DNA of 64,000 nucleotides from Photobacterium galatheae (GTDB lineage: Bacteria > Pseudomonadota > Gammaproteobacteria > Enterobacterales > Vibrionaceae), in assembly GCF_000695255.1 (NCBI RefSeq), contig NZ_JMIB01000021.1, positions 62,001 through 126,000 on the forward strand, in the 5' to 3' direction. Every line of letters begins with the position of its first letter. The first letter of the stretch is position 1. Positions 56,361-64,000 of this stretch are shown here, one piece after another. Both the position numbers and the translations under genes were made by a program. The notes below the pieces were generated by a model. The model worked only from the letters and a program-made list of their open reading frames with translations, was not told the DNA's origin and searched no databases.

Positions 56361-57107
56361 ATGAAGCCATGCTGGTGTTTCACATTAGGTCTGGGGATTG
56401 CGCTCACCGTGTCTGCCTGTGGCGGCTCTGGTGGTTCTGACAACAATGCAACTGGCAGCAATGGCCAACTGGATAAGCAGGCAAAACTGACGTTTGTGAA
56501 TACAGCGCGCGATCAGGTTGATGCTTTTGTAAAAAATGGTGCCGATGCGACCAGTGAGGATTTGTTCACTCAGACTCATCTGAAAGCCGGACCGGTCAGT
56601 CACGAATCTCACCGTGAGTATACTCATCGCTGGGGGGGCAGCTCAGCATTGGATATCAGTATCGGTATCTGGGACAGCAAATATCAGCTTGAAGAGGAAC
56701 CCGCACAAACCAATACTCAGCTCAATAGCGGTGAAAACTGGTGGGTAATTGCCTGGCTCAATGGGGAAACGACAAACAGTTTTCAAGTGACATCTCTTCG
56801 GAGAAGCCACAATGAGGTGCCTTCGGATCAGTATCAGTTCAGGGTCTTTTCGAATACGGATATCAGAATTGATTACGAGTCGGCAACCGCTTCCGGAGCA
56901 ACAAATGTTTCTGCCGGTAAAGTGTCATCACCCATTCTCATGGCCGGCTGTAATGACCAATTTGAAGTTTCGGCCACCAAAGGAGAAGCGGGCACCGGGC
57001 TTGTGCCTCAGCAGTTGAATTTATGCGGTATCCCGGATTTGCAACCCGGCGACGCTTATCTGCTGATCACCAGTGATGATGAGATCCTTTACGCGGTTCA
57101 GGAATAA
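56361..57107 (+). CDS. Putative lipoprotein of unknown function
   Basis: 248 residues with signal and lipobox LTVSACGGSGGSD (Cys near residue 18), then a Gly/Ser/Asn-rich linker and a mature domain of about 200 residues rich in beta-strands (LTFVNTARDQVDAFV, WGGSSALDISIGIWDSKYQL, WWVIAWLNGETTNSFQVTSL). Two cysteines (MAGCNDQF and LNLCGIPD) could pair. It does not resemble the lipoproteins at 50530 and 51569 beyond the signal. ATG at 56361 (or 56358) after GAGGTG; the frame opens earlier with TTG. Function not recognised. Confidence 0.8.
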   Translation: MKPCWCFTLGLGIALTVSACGGSGGSDNNATGSNGQLDKQAKLTFVNTARDQVDAFVKNGADATSEDLFTQTHLKAGPVSHESHREYTHRWGGSSALDISIGIWDSKYQLEEEPAQTNTQLNSGENWWVIAWLNGETTNSFQVTSLRRSHNEVPSDQYQFRVFSNTDIRIDYESATASGATNVSAGKVSSPILMAGCNDQFEVSATKGEAGTGLVPQQLNLCGIPDLQPGDAYLLITSDDEILYAVQE

Positions 57108-57444
57108 AGCAAATGGAACCTTTGCAGATATCGGATCGACAAGAACCATAACAACATCAATGCATCACCGATGACATTGAGTCTATAACAATAATTGGGA
57201 ATCATTGCGCGTTCGCCTGACAGGCAATCATTGATCGCACGGAGAGCCTACATTAAAACAACGCGGTTGGTATTTGAGCTGTTCTGGATTGCGTTTTTGG
57301 GGAAAGCAGAGCGGCAAAACAAGGATACCGAGCCCACAGATTCAGTAGGCAGCGGTGGCAAGCCCCAGACATTCATGTCTGGGGCTCTTTTCTGTTTCAG
57401 GCTTGCAACGCAAAGTTGTTGACTGCGCTTGTTCACTGTCCTCT
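57108..57444. other. Intergenic region between the lipoprotein and fruA
   Basis: 337 bases between two convergent genes. A 75-codon plus-strand frame (57195-57422) has no recognisable product. The hairpin at 57361-57386 is the only clear element. Confidence 0.5.
57361..57390 (+). terminator. Hairpin with T-run, probable terminator
   Basis: The stem AGCCCCAGACAT / ATGTCTGGGGCT is followed by CTTTTCTG on the plus strand. It may serve the lipoprotein transcript and, less well, fruBKA. Confidence 0.7.
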
Positions 57445-59187
57445 TTATGCAGTCGCCAGCTGTGCTTCTTCGGTGCGTTTCAGGAAAGCATAAGTCACAC
57501 CGGTCAGCATCGTTCCCGCGGCGATCGCAACCAGATACATCAACACAGGTGTGATGGCATTCGGAATAAATAGGACGAACAAACCACCATGGGGTGCCAT
57601 GAGCTTAGCGCCGAACAGCATGGATAACGCACCAGTCAGCGCACCACCGGCCATACAGCTTGGAATCACCCGCATCGGATCACGTGCCGCAAACGGAATG
57701 GCTCCTTCAGAGATAAAGCACAGGCCCAACACAAAGGAAGCCTTGCCCGCTTCCTGTTCCGGCAGACTGAATTTCCGCTTCGCCAGAAACGTTGCCAGCC
57801 CCATCCCCAGCGCAGGCACCATCCCAGCAGCCATCACCGCAGCCATGGGGCCATATGTATGCGATGCCAGTAAGCCAACACCAAAGGTGTATGCCGCTTT
57901 GTTGACCGGGCCGCCTAAATCAAAGCACATCATGCAGCCCAGCAAAATCCCCAGTAGCACCGCATTGGCAGAGCCCATGTTATTCAGGAATTCTGTCAAA
58001 CCTGTCATTGCCGCAGACACTGGGCCACCGACAATATAAATCATGACCAGACCCGTGATCAGACTGGCGATCAGGGGAATAATCAGAATCGGCTTCAGCG
58101 CTTCCATAGATGCAGGCAAACGAACCTGTTCCGCCACCAGTTTGGCACTATAACCGGCCAGGAAACCGGCGACGATCCCACCCAGAAAACCTGCCCCGGT
58201 CGAACTGGCCAGCATCCCGCCAATCAGACCCGGCGCCAGACCCGGACGGTCGGCAATCGAATAAGCAATATAGCCCGCCAGAACCGGAATCATCAGGGCA
58301 AAGGCTGAACTCCCGCCGATTTGCATCAGTGCAGCAGCCAGTGTGCCTTCTTCTTTAAACGCTTCAATGCCAAAAACAAACGACAGCGCGATTGCCAGCC
58401 CTCCGGCAACGACGAGCGGCAACATGTGAGACACCCCGGTCATCAGGTGTTTATAGGGTCCGGCTTTCTCTTCTTTGGCAGTCTGTTCTGAAGACGAACC
58501 CGCGGCTTTACCCTGATACACCACAGCCGAAGCAAAAGCGTTGTCGATTTCCTGCCGGGTTTTCTTCAGCGCGGCACCGGTACTGGTTTTATACAGTTTT
58601 TTGCCCTGAAAACGGCTCAGGTCGACTTCGATATCCGCTGCAATGATCACCAGATCGGCTGCGGAAATATCCGCTTCAGTCAGCTGATTTTTTGCACCCA
58701 CGGAACCGCGAGTTTCAACCTTGATGTCATATCCCTGACGTTTGGCTTCATCTTCCAGCGCTTCTGCGGCCATAAAGGTGTGCGCAACACCGGTCGGACA
58801 AGCCGTAATAGCGACAATCCGCTGTGCGGCGGACGCTGAAACCGGTGCACGCACGGAAGTGACTACAGGCGCCTCTTCCAGCGCAGTTGCACCGGCAACC
58901 GCGTTTTCAAGAAAGCCTTTGGGGTCGGCCAGACAGGCGGCCATCCCACCCTGAAAGAGTTTTTTATCCACAAAACGATTCAGATCCACCGGGCAATCGG
59001 CGATCACGACAACCGCATCGGCCTGCGCAATCATTGCCTCAGACAAGGTCTGTACCGGCAGGATACTGGACTGACATTCAATCTCAGCCTGCCAGTTCAG
59101 GTCTTTTGCGGCTTGCTCCATCAGCCCCGCCGCAATCACTGTATTTGCGATTCCGCTCGGACAAGCGGTCAGTATTGCTATCTTCAT
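57445..59187 (-). CDS. fruA: PTS fructose transporter subunit EIIBC
   Basis: 580 residues. Domain order: EIIB' (KIAILTACPSGIANTVIA, about 1-100), EIIB (IVAITACPTGVAHTFMAAEA, about 105-205, with the phosphocysteine), and the EIIC membrane part (about 230-575), including GLAPGLIGGMLASSTGAGF and AFGVG-type loops. It imports fructose and phosphorylates it to fructose 1-phosphate. The ATG at 59187 follows AAAGGTGACGAC. Third gene of fruBKA, 13 bases after fruK. Confidence 0.95.
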   Translation of the reverse strand: MKIAILTACPSGIANTVIAAGLMEQAAKDLNWQAEIECQSSILPVQTLSEAMIAQADAVVVIADCPVDLNRFVDKKLFQGGMAACLADPKGFLENAVAGATALEEAPVVTSVRAPVSASAAQRIVAITACPTGVAHTFMAAEALEDEAKRQGYDIKVETRGSVGAKNQLTEADISAADLVIIAADIEVDLSRFQGKKLYKTSTGAALKKTRQEIDNAFASAVVYQGKAAGSSSEQTAKEEKAGPYKHLMTGVSHMLPLVVAGGLAIALSFVFGIEAFKEEGTLAAALMQIGGSSAFALMIPVLAGYIAYSIADRPGLAPGLIGGMLASSTGAGFLGGIVAGFLAGYSAKLVAEQVRLPASMEALKPILIIPLIASLITGLVMIYIVGGPVSAAMTGLTEFLNNMGSANAVLLGILLGCMMCFDLGGPVNKAAYTFGVGLLASHTYGPMAAVMAAGMVPALGMGLATFLAKRKFSLPEQEAGKASFVLGLCFISEGAIPFAARDPMRVIPSCMAGGALTGALSMLFGAKLMAPHGGLFVLFIPNAITPVLMYLVAIAAGTMLTGVTYAFLKRTEEAQLATA

Positions 59188-59200
59188 GTCGTCACCTTTG

Positions 59201-60190
59201 TCATTCAACGTTCACGTTTTGGCCAACAGGCATCTCATTTAAAATCTGAACACTTTCCAGCGTTTGTTGCAGCACCGCCGCATCCGGCACACCCACACCC
59301 ACCTGGGTGACCGCCAGTGCGGACAAAGCTGTCGCAAACGTCAGTGTTTCTTGTTTATTCCAGTCATTCAGTGCTCCCCAGCACAAGCCTGCCACCAGGG
59401 TATCCCCGGCACCCACCGTGCTGACGACCGTCATTTTCGGCGGCTGAGATTGCAGCCATCCCGATTCATCCAGCCACATCACCCCCGCAGCACCCAGTGA
59501 CACCACAACATTTCGGATGTCCTGCCGGTGCAGTCTCTCTGCGGCGGCCCGTAACTGAGGCTGAGTGTCCAGTGCTTTGCCGCAGAGTGCAGATAACTCT
59601 TCATCATTGGGTTTCACCAGCCAGGGAGAAGCCAGCACACCCGCTTTCAGCGCATCATTACTGCTGTCAAACAACACCTTTTTGCCCAGTGATTTCAGGT
59701 CTTTGATCCATTGCGCGCAAGTCTCCGGACGCAGACCGACCGGCAGGCTCCCGGCCATCACAAACACCTCATGTTGCTCAGCCAGTTCGAACAGTTTTTG
59801 TGCCATGGCAGCAACATCGTCCTCAGTCACCACAACACCCGGAAAATTGATATCACTGACACGGCCACTGGCTTCCACCAGTTTGACGTTGATCCGGCTT
59901 GAGCCCGGCACGCGAACAAAGGCATCTTCAATGCCAAACTGAGCAAACAGCTCACAGAAAGGATCCTGATTCTCCGTGCCCAGCAATCCCGTCACGGTCA
60001 CCGCTGCGCCCAGTTCAGCCAGAACCCGGGCCACATTGACGCCCTTCCCGGCCGGATGCAGAGTGCTTGTTGAGATCAGATTGACTGTGCCCGGTTCCAG
60101 CAAAGGAAGGTTGCCGGTTAAATCCAGTGCCGGATTCAGATTCACCGCCACCACTTTTGGTTTCGCCATACCTGTTGTCTGGGTATTCAT
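59201..60190 (-). CDS. fruK: 1-phosphofructokinase
   Basis: 329 residues, PfkB family. It phosphorylates fructose 1-phosphate to fructose 1,6-bisphosphate. Marks: VVAVNLNPALDLTG, HPAGKGVNVARVLAELG and the ATP/anion-hole signature VSTVGAGDTLVAG with catalytic Asp. Middle gene of the operon. Confidence 0.95.
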   Translation of the reverse strand: MNTQTTGMAKPKVVAVNLNPALDLTGNLPLLEPGTVNLISTSTLHPAGKGVNVARVLAELGAAVTVTGLLGTENQDPFCELFAQFGIEDAFVRVPGSSRINVKLVEASGRVSDINFPGVVVTEDDVAAMAQKLFELAEQHEVFVMAGSLPVGLRPETCAQWIKDLKSLGKKVLFDSSNDALKAGVLASPWLVKPNDEELSALCGKALDTQPQLRAAAERLHRQDIRNVVVSLGAAGVMWLDESGWLQSQPPKMTVVSTVGAGDTLVAGLCWGALNDWNKQETLTFATALSALAVTQVGVGVPDAAVLQQTLESVQILNEMPVGQNVNVE

Positions 60191-60204
60191 TGATTTGCCC
60201 TCTT

Positions 60205-61350
60205 CTATTTACCTTCACCCAGACCCGCCGCGATGGCATCACCAATCGCGTTCAGCGCCAGAGATGCATCTGCACCCTCTGCGGTGAATTCCAGCTCATG
60301 ACCCTGTTTCACCCCCAGCGCAATCACTTTCATCAGGCTTTTCGCGTTCACCGCAGCACCGCCACCCTGCAAATTGCGAACCTGAATCGCCGCCTCAAAT
60401 TTCTTAGCGACGCTCACCAGCATGGCACCCGGGCGGGCATGCAGACCATGCGCATTGCGAATTTGATAAACCGCAGTATTGGCATCCGCGCTGACCTGAG
60501 AACCGGATTCAGTGAACTCAGATTCAGTCAGGAGAGAAGGCAGCTTTGCCGCTTCAGTTTCAAACAATACATGCAGTTGTTGCTGATACAGCAACCGGGA
60601 AATCTGTTTGAGTGGCTTTTGATAAGTGCCATTGCCTGCGGCAATCATCAGCAGACCTTTGACCGGCTGGCTCTGATGCGTGACATTTTGTGACGGTGTC
60701 ACGAATGATAATGCAGTACGGGATACATCCTGACGGCTTTTCGCCAGCCACAGCCCCTGCCCCAGATACGACGGGCCACTGGCAATCACATCGGCCACAA
60801 ACCCATGACCTGCCGCCTGATGATTTTTAATCAAACCCGCAGCAACCGCGGTCAGTTGCAGTAAGTCGGTCGCCGGGAATTTCAGTGCAATCAGCTCGGC
60901 ATCAAAATCAGCTTCAAGCTGGGTTTCACCATTCAGCAAGGCAATGAGCGCCGCTTCACTGCTGCACTGTTGAATCTGTTCAGCGACCCCGTCTGCCGAC
61001 AGCACTTTGGTCAGTTGCTTCAGAATACCCAGATGCTCATCAGACTTGGCCGCAATCCCGATCGCCAGATAGACGGTGTTGCCATCTCCCCAGTCGACCC
61101 CCTGAGGGAAATGGTGAATTTTCACCCCAGTCTGGTTGACCAGATCCCGGGTATCGGTCGTACCATGCGGAATGGCAATACCGCTACCCAAAAACGTAGA
61201 ATTCTGAGCTTCACGGGCCAGCATACCTTTGACATAGCCCTCAGCTACCAGTCCTTGCCGGGTCAGCTCGCCCGCCAGGGCAGAAATTGCAGCGGCTTTA
61301 TCATTGGCTGACTGGTTCAGCGCAATATCTTGTCGTGTCAGTGACAACAT
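60205..61350 (-). CDS. fruB: PTS fructose EIIA/HPr fusion (diphosphoryl transfer protein)
   Basis: 381 residues: N-terminal EIIA-Fru with the phosphohistidine in GIAIPHGTTDTRDLV near residue 62, a linker/M domain, and a C-terminal HPr domain (about 295-381) with the phosphohistidine in RNAHGLHARPGAM. It passes phosphate from EI to FruA. The ATG at 61350 has GGGGAG upstream, better than the frame start at 61398. First gene of fruBKA, divergent from cra. Confidence 0.95.
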   Translation of the reverse strand: MLSLTRQDIALNQSANDKAAAISALAGELTRQGLVAEGYVKGMLAREAQNSTFLGSGIAIPHGTTDTRDLVNQTGVKIHHFPQGVDWGDGNTVYLAIGIAAKSDEHLGILKQLTKVLSADGVAEQIQQCSSEAALIALLNGETQLEADFDAELIALKFPATDLLQLTAVAAGLIKNHQAAGHGFVADVIASGPSYLGQGLWLAKSRQDVSRTALSFVTPSQNVTHQSQPVKGLLMIAAGNGTYQKPLKQISRLLYQQQLHVLFETEAAKLPSLLTESEFTESGSQVSADANTAVYQIRNAHGLHARPGAMLVSVAKKFEAAIQVRNLQGGGAAVNAKSLMKVIALGVKQGHELEFTAEGADASLALNAIGDAIAAGLGEGK

Positions 61351-61425
61351 CGGTTCACTCCCCCTCGTTTTCTGACCGGCTCTGATGGCCGGATCCACTG
61401 AGTGTTTGGCTTCATTTCAATGAAA

Positions 61426-61441
61426 GCTGAAACGATTCAGC
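61426..61441. promoter_or_regulatory. Cra operator 1
   Basis: GCTGAAACGATTCAGC matches the Cra (FruR) consensus in full and is a near-perfect palindrome, about 75 bases before the fruB start. Confidence 0.9.
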
Positions 61442-61503
61442 CCACAAAGAAATAAAAAGTTTCAGCGATGTACCCGTGAGTATAGAATAAGCTGTAACAC
61501 AGT

Positions 61504-61519
61504 GCTGAAACCTTTCAGC
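61504..61519. promoter_or_regulatory. Cra operator 2
   Basis: GCTGAAACCTTTCAGC, a near-perfect palindrome of the Cra type in the middle of the fruB-cra gap. Confidence 0.8.
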
Positions 61520-61525
61520 CATCAT

Positions 61526-61541
61526 GCTGGATCGATTCAGC
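61526..61541. promoter_or_regulatory. Cra operator 3
   Basis: GCTGGATCGATTCAGC, a weaker Cra-type site about 85 bases before the cra start. It probably gives autoregulation. Confidence 0.7.
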
Positions 61542-61627
61542 AAGAAATGCAAACAATGGACTTTCGATCCTTTTTCAATCTATGATCCAAACCACACTTT
61601 GCCTGATTTTTAGAGTCAATACACAAC

Positions 61628-62614
61628 ATGAAGCTAGATGAAATTGCCCAACTGGCGGGAGTCTCCCGGACGACGGCCAGCTATGTCATCAATGGCAAGG
61701 CCAGTCAGTACCGCATCAGCGAAAAAACCCAGCAGAAAGTGATGGCTGTGGTCGAAGAACACAACTTCAAACCGGATCACGCCGCCAGTGCCCTCCGGGC
61801 GGGCAGTTCACGCTCACTGGGCCTGATCATTCCGGATCTGGAAAACAGCAGTTATGCCAAACTGGCGAAGCTGCTGGAACGAGATGCCCGGAAAGCAGGC
61901 TATCAGCTCATCATCAGTTGCTCCGATGATGAGCCGGAGACAGAAATGAAAGTGGCCCAGACCTTAGTCGGCCGACGGATTGATGCCCTCATCGTTGCCA
62001 GCAGCTTGTCGGCCGACCATCCGTTTTATCGTGAAATCCAGACTGCCGGCGTCCCGGTCATTGCCATTGACCGAGGTCTCGATGATGAATTCTTTGCCTG
62101 TGTGATCAGTGAAGATCATGACGGCGCTTATGCGCTGACCAAACAATTGATTCAGCCGGACACCCGAACCATTGGTCTGATCGGCGCCGTACCGGAACTG
62201 GGTATTTCTCAGCAGCGTGAACTGGGATTCAAAGCCGCAGTTCGGGATCTGGGCAACGCGACACTCGCGTCGAAAACCCTGTATGGCGATCATTTCAGCC
62301 CGGAAGAAGGGCAGCGCCTGTTGCAGCAGTGGATTCAGGAAGATGCAGTGCCCGACAGTATTCTGATCACCTCGTATGCCCTGTTCGAAGGCATGCTGGA
62401 CTGCTTCCTGTCGCATCCGGCACTGATGAAAACGACTCAGCTTGCGACCTTTGGTGATCACCGCCTGCTGGATTTTCTGCCGATGCGCATTCACTCCTTG
62501 CCCCAGCAGTTCGAAGACATTGCCGACAGTGCGCTGGAACTCGCGCTGAATGCCACGGCTGGCCGTTACCGTGCCGGTGTGGAAGTGGTTCCGCGTCAGT
62601 TAAAGATTCGGTAG
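61628..62614 (+). CDS. cra: Catabolite repressor/activator Cra (FruR)
   Basis: 328 residues, LacI family. The helix-turn-helix MKLDEIAQLAGVSRTTASYV with the hinge PDHAASALRAG is the Cra N-terminus; the effector domain (about 60-325) binds fructose 1-phosphate and similar. It represses fruBKA and sets the direction of central carbon flow. Divergent from fruB, with three operators in the gap. Another possible target in this window is ppsA, but no good site was found there. Confidence 0.95.
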   Translation: MKLDEIAQLAGVSRTTASYVINGKASQYRISEKTQQKVMAVVEEHNFKPDHAASALRAGSSRSLGLIIPDLENSSYAKLAKLLERDARKAGYQLIISCSDDEPETEMKVAQTLVGRRIDALIVASSLSADHPFYREIQTAGVPVIAIDRGLDDEFFACVISEDHDGAYALTKQLIQPDTRTIGLIGAVPELGISQQRELGFKAAVRDLGNATLASKTLYGDHFSPEEGQRLLQQWIQEDAVPDSILITSYALFEGMLDCFLSHPALMKTTQLATFGDHRLLDFLPMRIHSLPQQFEDIADSALELALNATAGRYRAGVEVVPRQLKIR

Positions 62615-62623
62615 CCTGTTTCA

Positions 62624-63763
62624 TCAATAACCCGTCAGTTCCATAAATCCCTGCCCGGTATGGCTGCCTGTCACCGTCACCGGGCCTTCCCAGTAGGGAA
62701 AAAGAAACGGCAGCAACTGATCGTCCCGTCGGGCCTGAACATCTAACTCGATCTGCTGTTCAGGCACCACCAGATGCCAGCGCACCGGGAATTCACGTTC
62801 AGCCTGAATGTCGCTTGCCTGAATTGCGGTTCGTAATTTTGCCATTCGTATCGGTGTCAGACTGGCCTGTCCCTGAGTAATCGGGATGCTCTTGCCATCC
62901 GGCCAACTCAGGCTGCCAAAGGTATAAGCCGGATGTTGGTGACTGCGTAACTGATAGAGCATCAGTGCCCGGCCATCATCCAGATGGATAGAAAACCAGT
63001 CCCAGCCTTGCTGATGTTCAGACAGTGACTGACTGCTCCATTCCCGATCGAACCACCCTTCCCCTTTCACTTGATACAGGACGCCATCCAGACGAATCTC
63101 ACCGTCCACCGACAGAAAAGGCATACTGTAGTAGTAGGATGCCAGCCTGGGATCAGCCGGATCCTTCTGGCTGTATCCGCCATCGCCTTGCAAAACCCGG
63201 TTGCCATAACTGCGCATCTTCAGCGTCACATCCATCTGTTGATCCCGAAACGTTAAAGTTCCAGGAAAAGGAGATCCCCCCTGCCCCTGCCACCGCCAGT
63301 TATCCAGCCACAATGTGAATGGTTCCGCCGTCACACCCGACTGTCCGATGCCACCGCGCGCAAAGCGCTCCGCCTGCCAGCGTTTCTCCGCTGTCGTGAC
63401 CACAGCATGTGCCATAAACCGCTGCGGGCTTTGCCAGCCAGTTGCCAGTACATCGCTCTGATTCGGTCGGGCCGACGTTCGGAACAGCGTCCATTGCACC
63501 GCAAGCCACTGGCCGGATTCAGAGGTCAGATTCGCCGTCAGGTACCACCATTCCACCCGGAAACCGGGATGACTGAGATGATCCTGAGGGAAAATCAGCG
63601 GCTGCCCCGGTTTCACCTGCTCAAACCCGGCATCATTCTGCTGCGACAGCACGGCCAAAGTTCTGTTCTCCGGAGATTCCGGCTCACAGCCGAGCAACAA
63701 CAGGCTTAACAGGATCAACAGCCCCCACGAGAACCACGTCTGCCAGATTTGCCGTCTTTGCAT
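62624..63763 (-). CDS. Lipocalin-like AttH/CrtC-domain lipoprotein
   Basis: 379 residues, lipobox LLSLLLLGCEPESP (Cys near residue 26). The mature protein is the two-half lipocalin-like AttH (CrtC) fold: FRVEWWYLTANLTSESGQW near 75, then GEGWFDREWSSQSLSEHQQG and WDWFSIHLDDGRALMLYQL. Carotenoid hydratase activity should not be inferred; in AttEFGH-like operons the AttH protein sits beside an ABC exporter of unknown substrate. Its ATG overlaps the stop of the FtsX-type permease by one base (TGATG), so they work together. Confidence 0.85.
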   Translation of the reverse strand: MQRRQIWQTWFSWGLLILLSLLLLGCEPESPENRTLAVLSQQNDAGFEQVKPGQPLIFPQDHLSHPGFRVEWWYLTANLTSESGQWLAVQWTLFRTSARPNQSDVLATGWQSPQRFMAHAVVTTAEKRWQAERFARGGIGQSGVTAEPFTLWLDNWRWQGQGGSPFPGTLTFRDQQMDVTLKMRSYGNRVLQGDGGYSQKDPADPRLASYYYSMPFLSVDGEIRLDGVLYQVKGEGWFDREWSSQSLSEHQQGWDWFSIHLDDGRALMLYQLRSHQHPAYTFGSLSWPDGKSIPITQGQASLTPIRMAKLRTAIQASDIQAEREFPVRWHLVVPEQQIELDVQARRDDQLLPFLFPYWEGPVTVTGSHTGQGFMELTGY

Positions 63764-64000
63764 CAGAAAGCCTCCCGCAGCGACAACATGGCAGAACGCC
63801 GGACCAGCCGCCAGACGGGCCACGCACCAGCCAGCAAAAGTGCCGCCAGTGCAGTCCCTAACGAAAACAGATACTGCCAAGGGAAAAAACGAACCGGCAT
63901 GGTCCAGCCGAAGGAGTATTTCAACACCACATCAATCAGCAACTGAGCCAGCAGCAACCCCAGTGGCAAAGCAATCAGCGCTGTCATGGCCCCAATCGCC
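63763..64000 (-). CDS. FtsX-type ABC transporter permease, C-terminal end (partial)
   Basis: 78 residues are visible; the 5' part lies beyond the right edge. They comprise two hydrophobic segments (ALIALPLGLLLAQLLIDVVL and YLFSLGTALAALLLAG) and the closing PVWRLVRRSAMLSLREAF, the standard last helices and tail of MacB/FtsX-like permeases. Overlap with the lipocalin gene suggests an AttFG-like exporter operon. Confidence 0.82.
   Translation of the reverse strand, partial: AIGAMTALIALPLGLLLAQLLIDVVLKYSFGWTMPVRFFPWQYLFSLGTALAALLLAGAWPVWRLVRRSAMLSLREAF

Noticed and set aside
57195..57422. 75-codon plus-strand frame between the lipoprotein and fruA
   Set aside because: No ribosome binding site or known motif; it covers the terminator hairpin.

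Overview
The window looks like chromosomal DNA of a marine gamma-proteobacterium of the family Vibrionaceae; Photobacterium or a close relative is my best guess. The reasons are the DUF3802 protein, the pairing of ppsA with its regulator ppsR, an aerobactin locus in the order fhuCDB-iucABCD-iutA, a fruBKA operon facing cra, and an AttH-like lipocalin next to an FtsX-type permease. The genus call is inference from gene content; no 16S gene, tRNA gene, phage, insertion sequence or CRISPR array was seen.

Layout. 1-5370 is the 5' part of a large minus-strand nonribosomal peptide synthetase (NRPS) gene that runs off the left edge. It has an unusual formyltransferase-C-like segment between two condensation-type regions. 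5.4-10 kb holds a long AT-rich gap and hrpA. 10-15.3 kb holds a TerB-like gene, the malic enzyme gene maeA, sanA and a DASS-type anion transporter. maeA and the transporter share an exact 17-bp upstream element, which suggests common control of C4-dicarboxylate use. 15.4-17.7 kb holds a Gfo/Idh/MocA oxidoreductase and a FabH-like synthase. 17.8-19.3 kb is a compact run of four small genes. The last is a clear colicin-DNase-type immunity protein and the others look immunity-like, with no toxin gene in view. 19.4-36 kb is mostly housekeeping and single genes: rhlE-like helicase, nagK, tapT, a chemoreceptor, a secreted ParB-like protein, acetyltransferases, yaiI, ybiT and an N-terminally extended GAPDH.

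36-50.3 kb is an iron acquisition island. iucABCD makes aerobactin, iutA is its outer-membrane receptor, fhuCDB imports the ferric complex across the inner membrane, and a divergent MFS protein probably exports the siderophore. Three good Fur boxes precede iutA, iucA and the fhuC/MFS divergence. The island is flanked by three members of an apparently uncharacterised lipoprotein family. Two, at 50.5 and 51.6 kb, share a near-identical promoter and N-terminus but have divergent bodies. The third, at 36.0 kb, is frameshifted and lies behind a perfect 5 x 8-bp tandem repeat.

52.6-62.6 kb is carbon metabolism: ppsA and ppsR (divergent), another lipoprotein, the fructose PTS operon fruB-fruK-fruA and its regulator cra, with three Cra operators between fruB and cra. 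The right edge holds a lipocalin-like lipoprotein overlapping the 3' end of an FtsX-type ABC permease gene.

Start codons were re-chosen by ribosome binding site and family fit. Functional calls rest on motifs recognised by eye; no database search was run.
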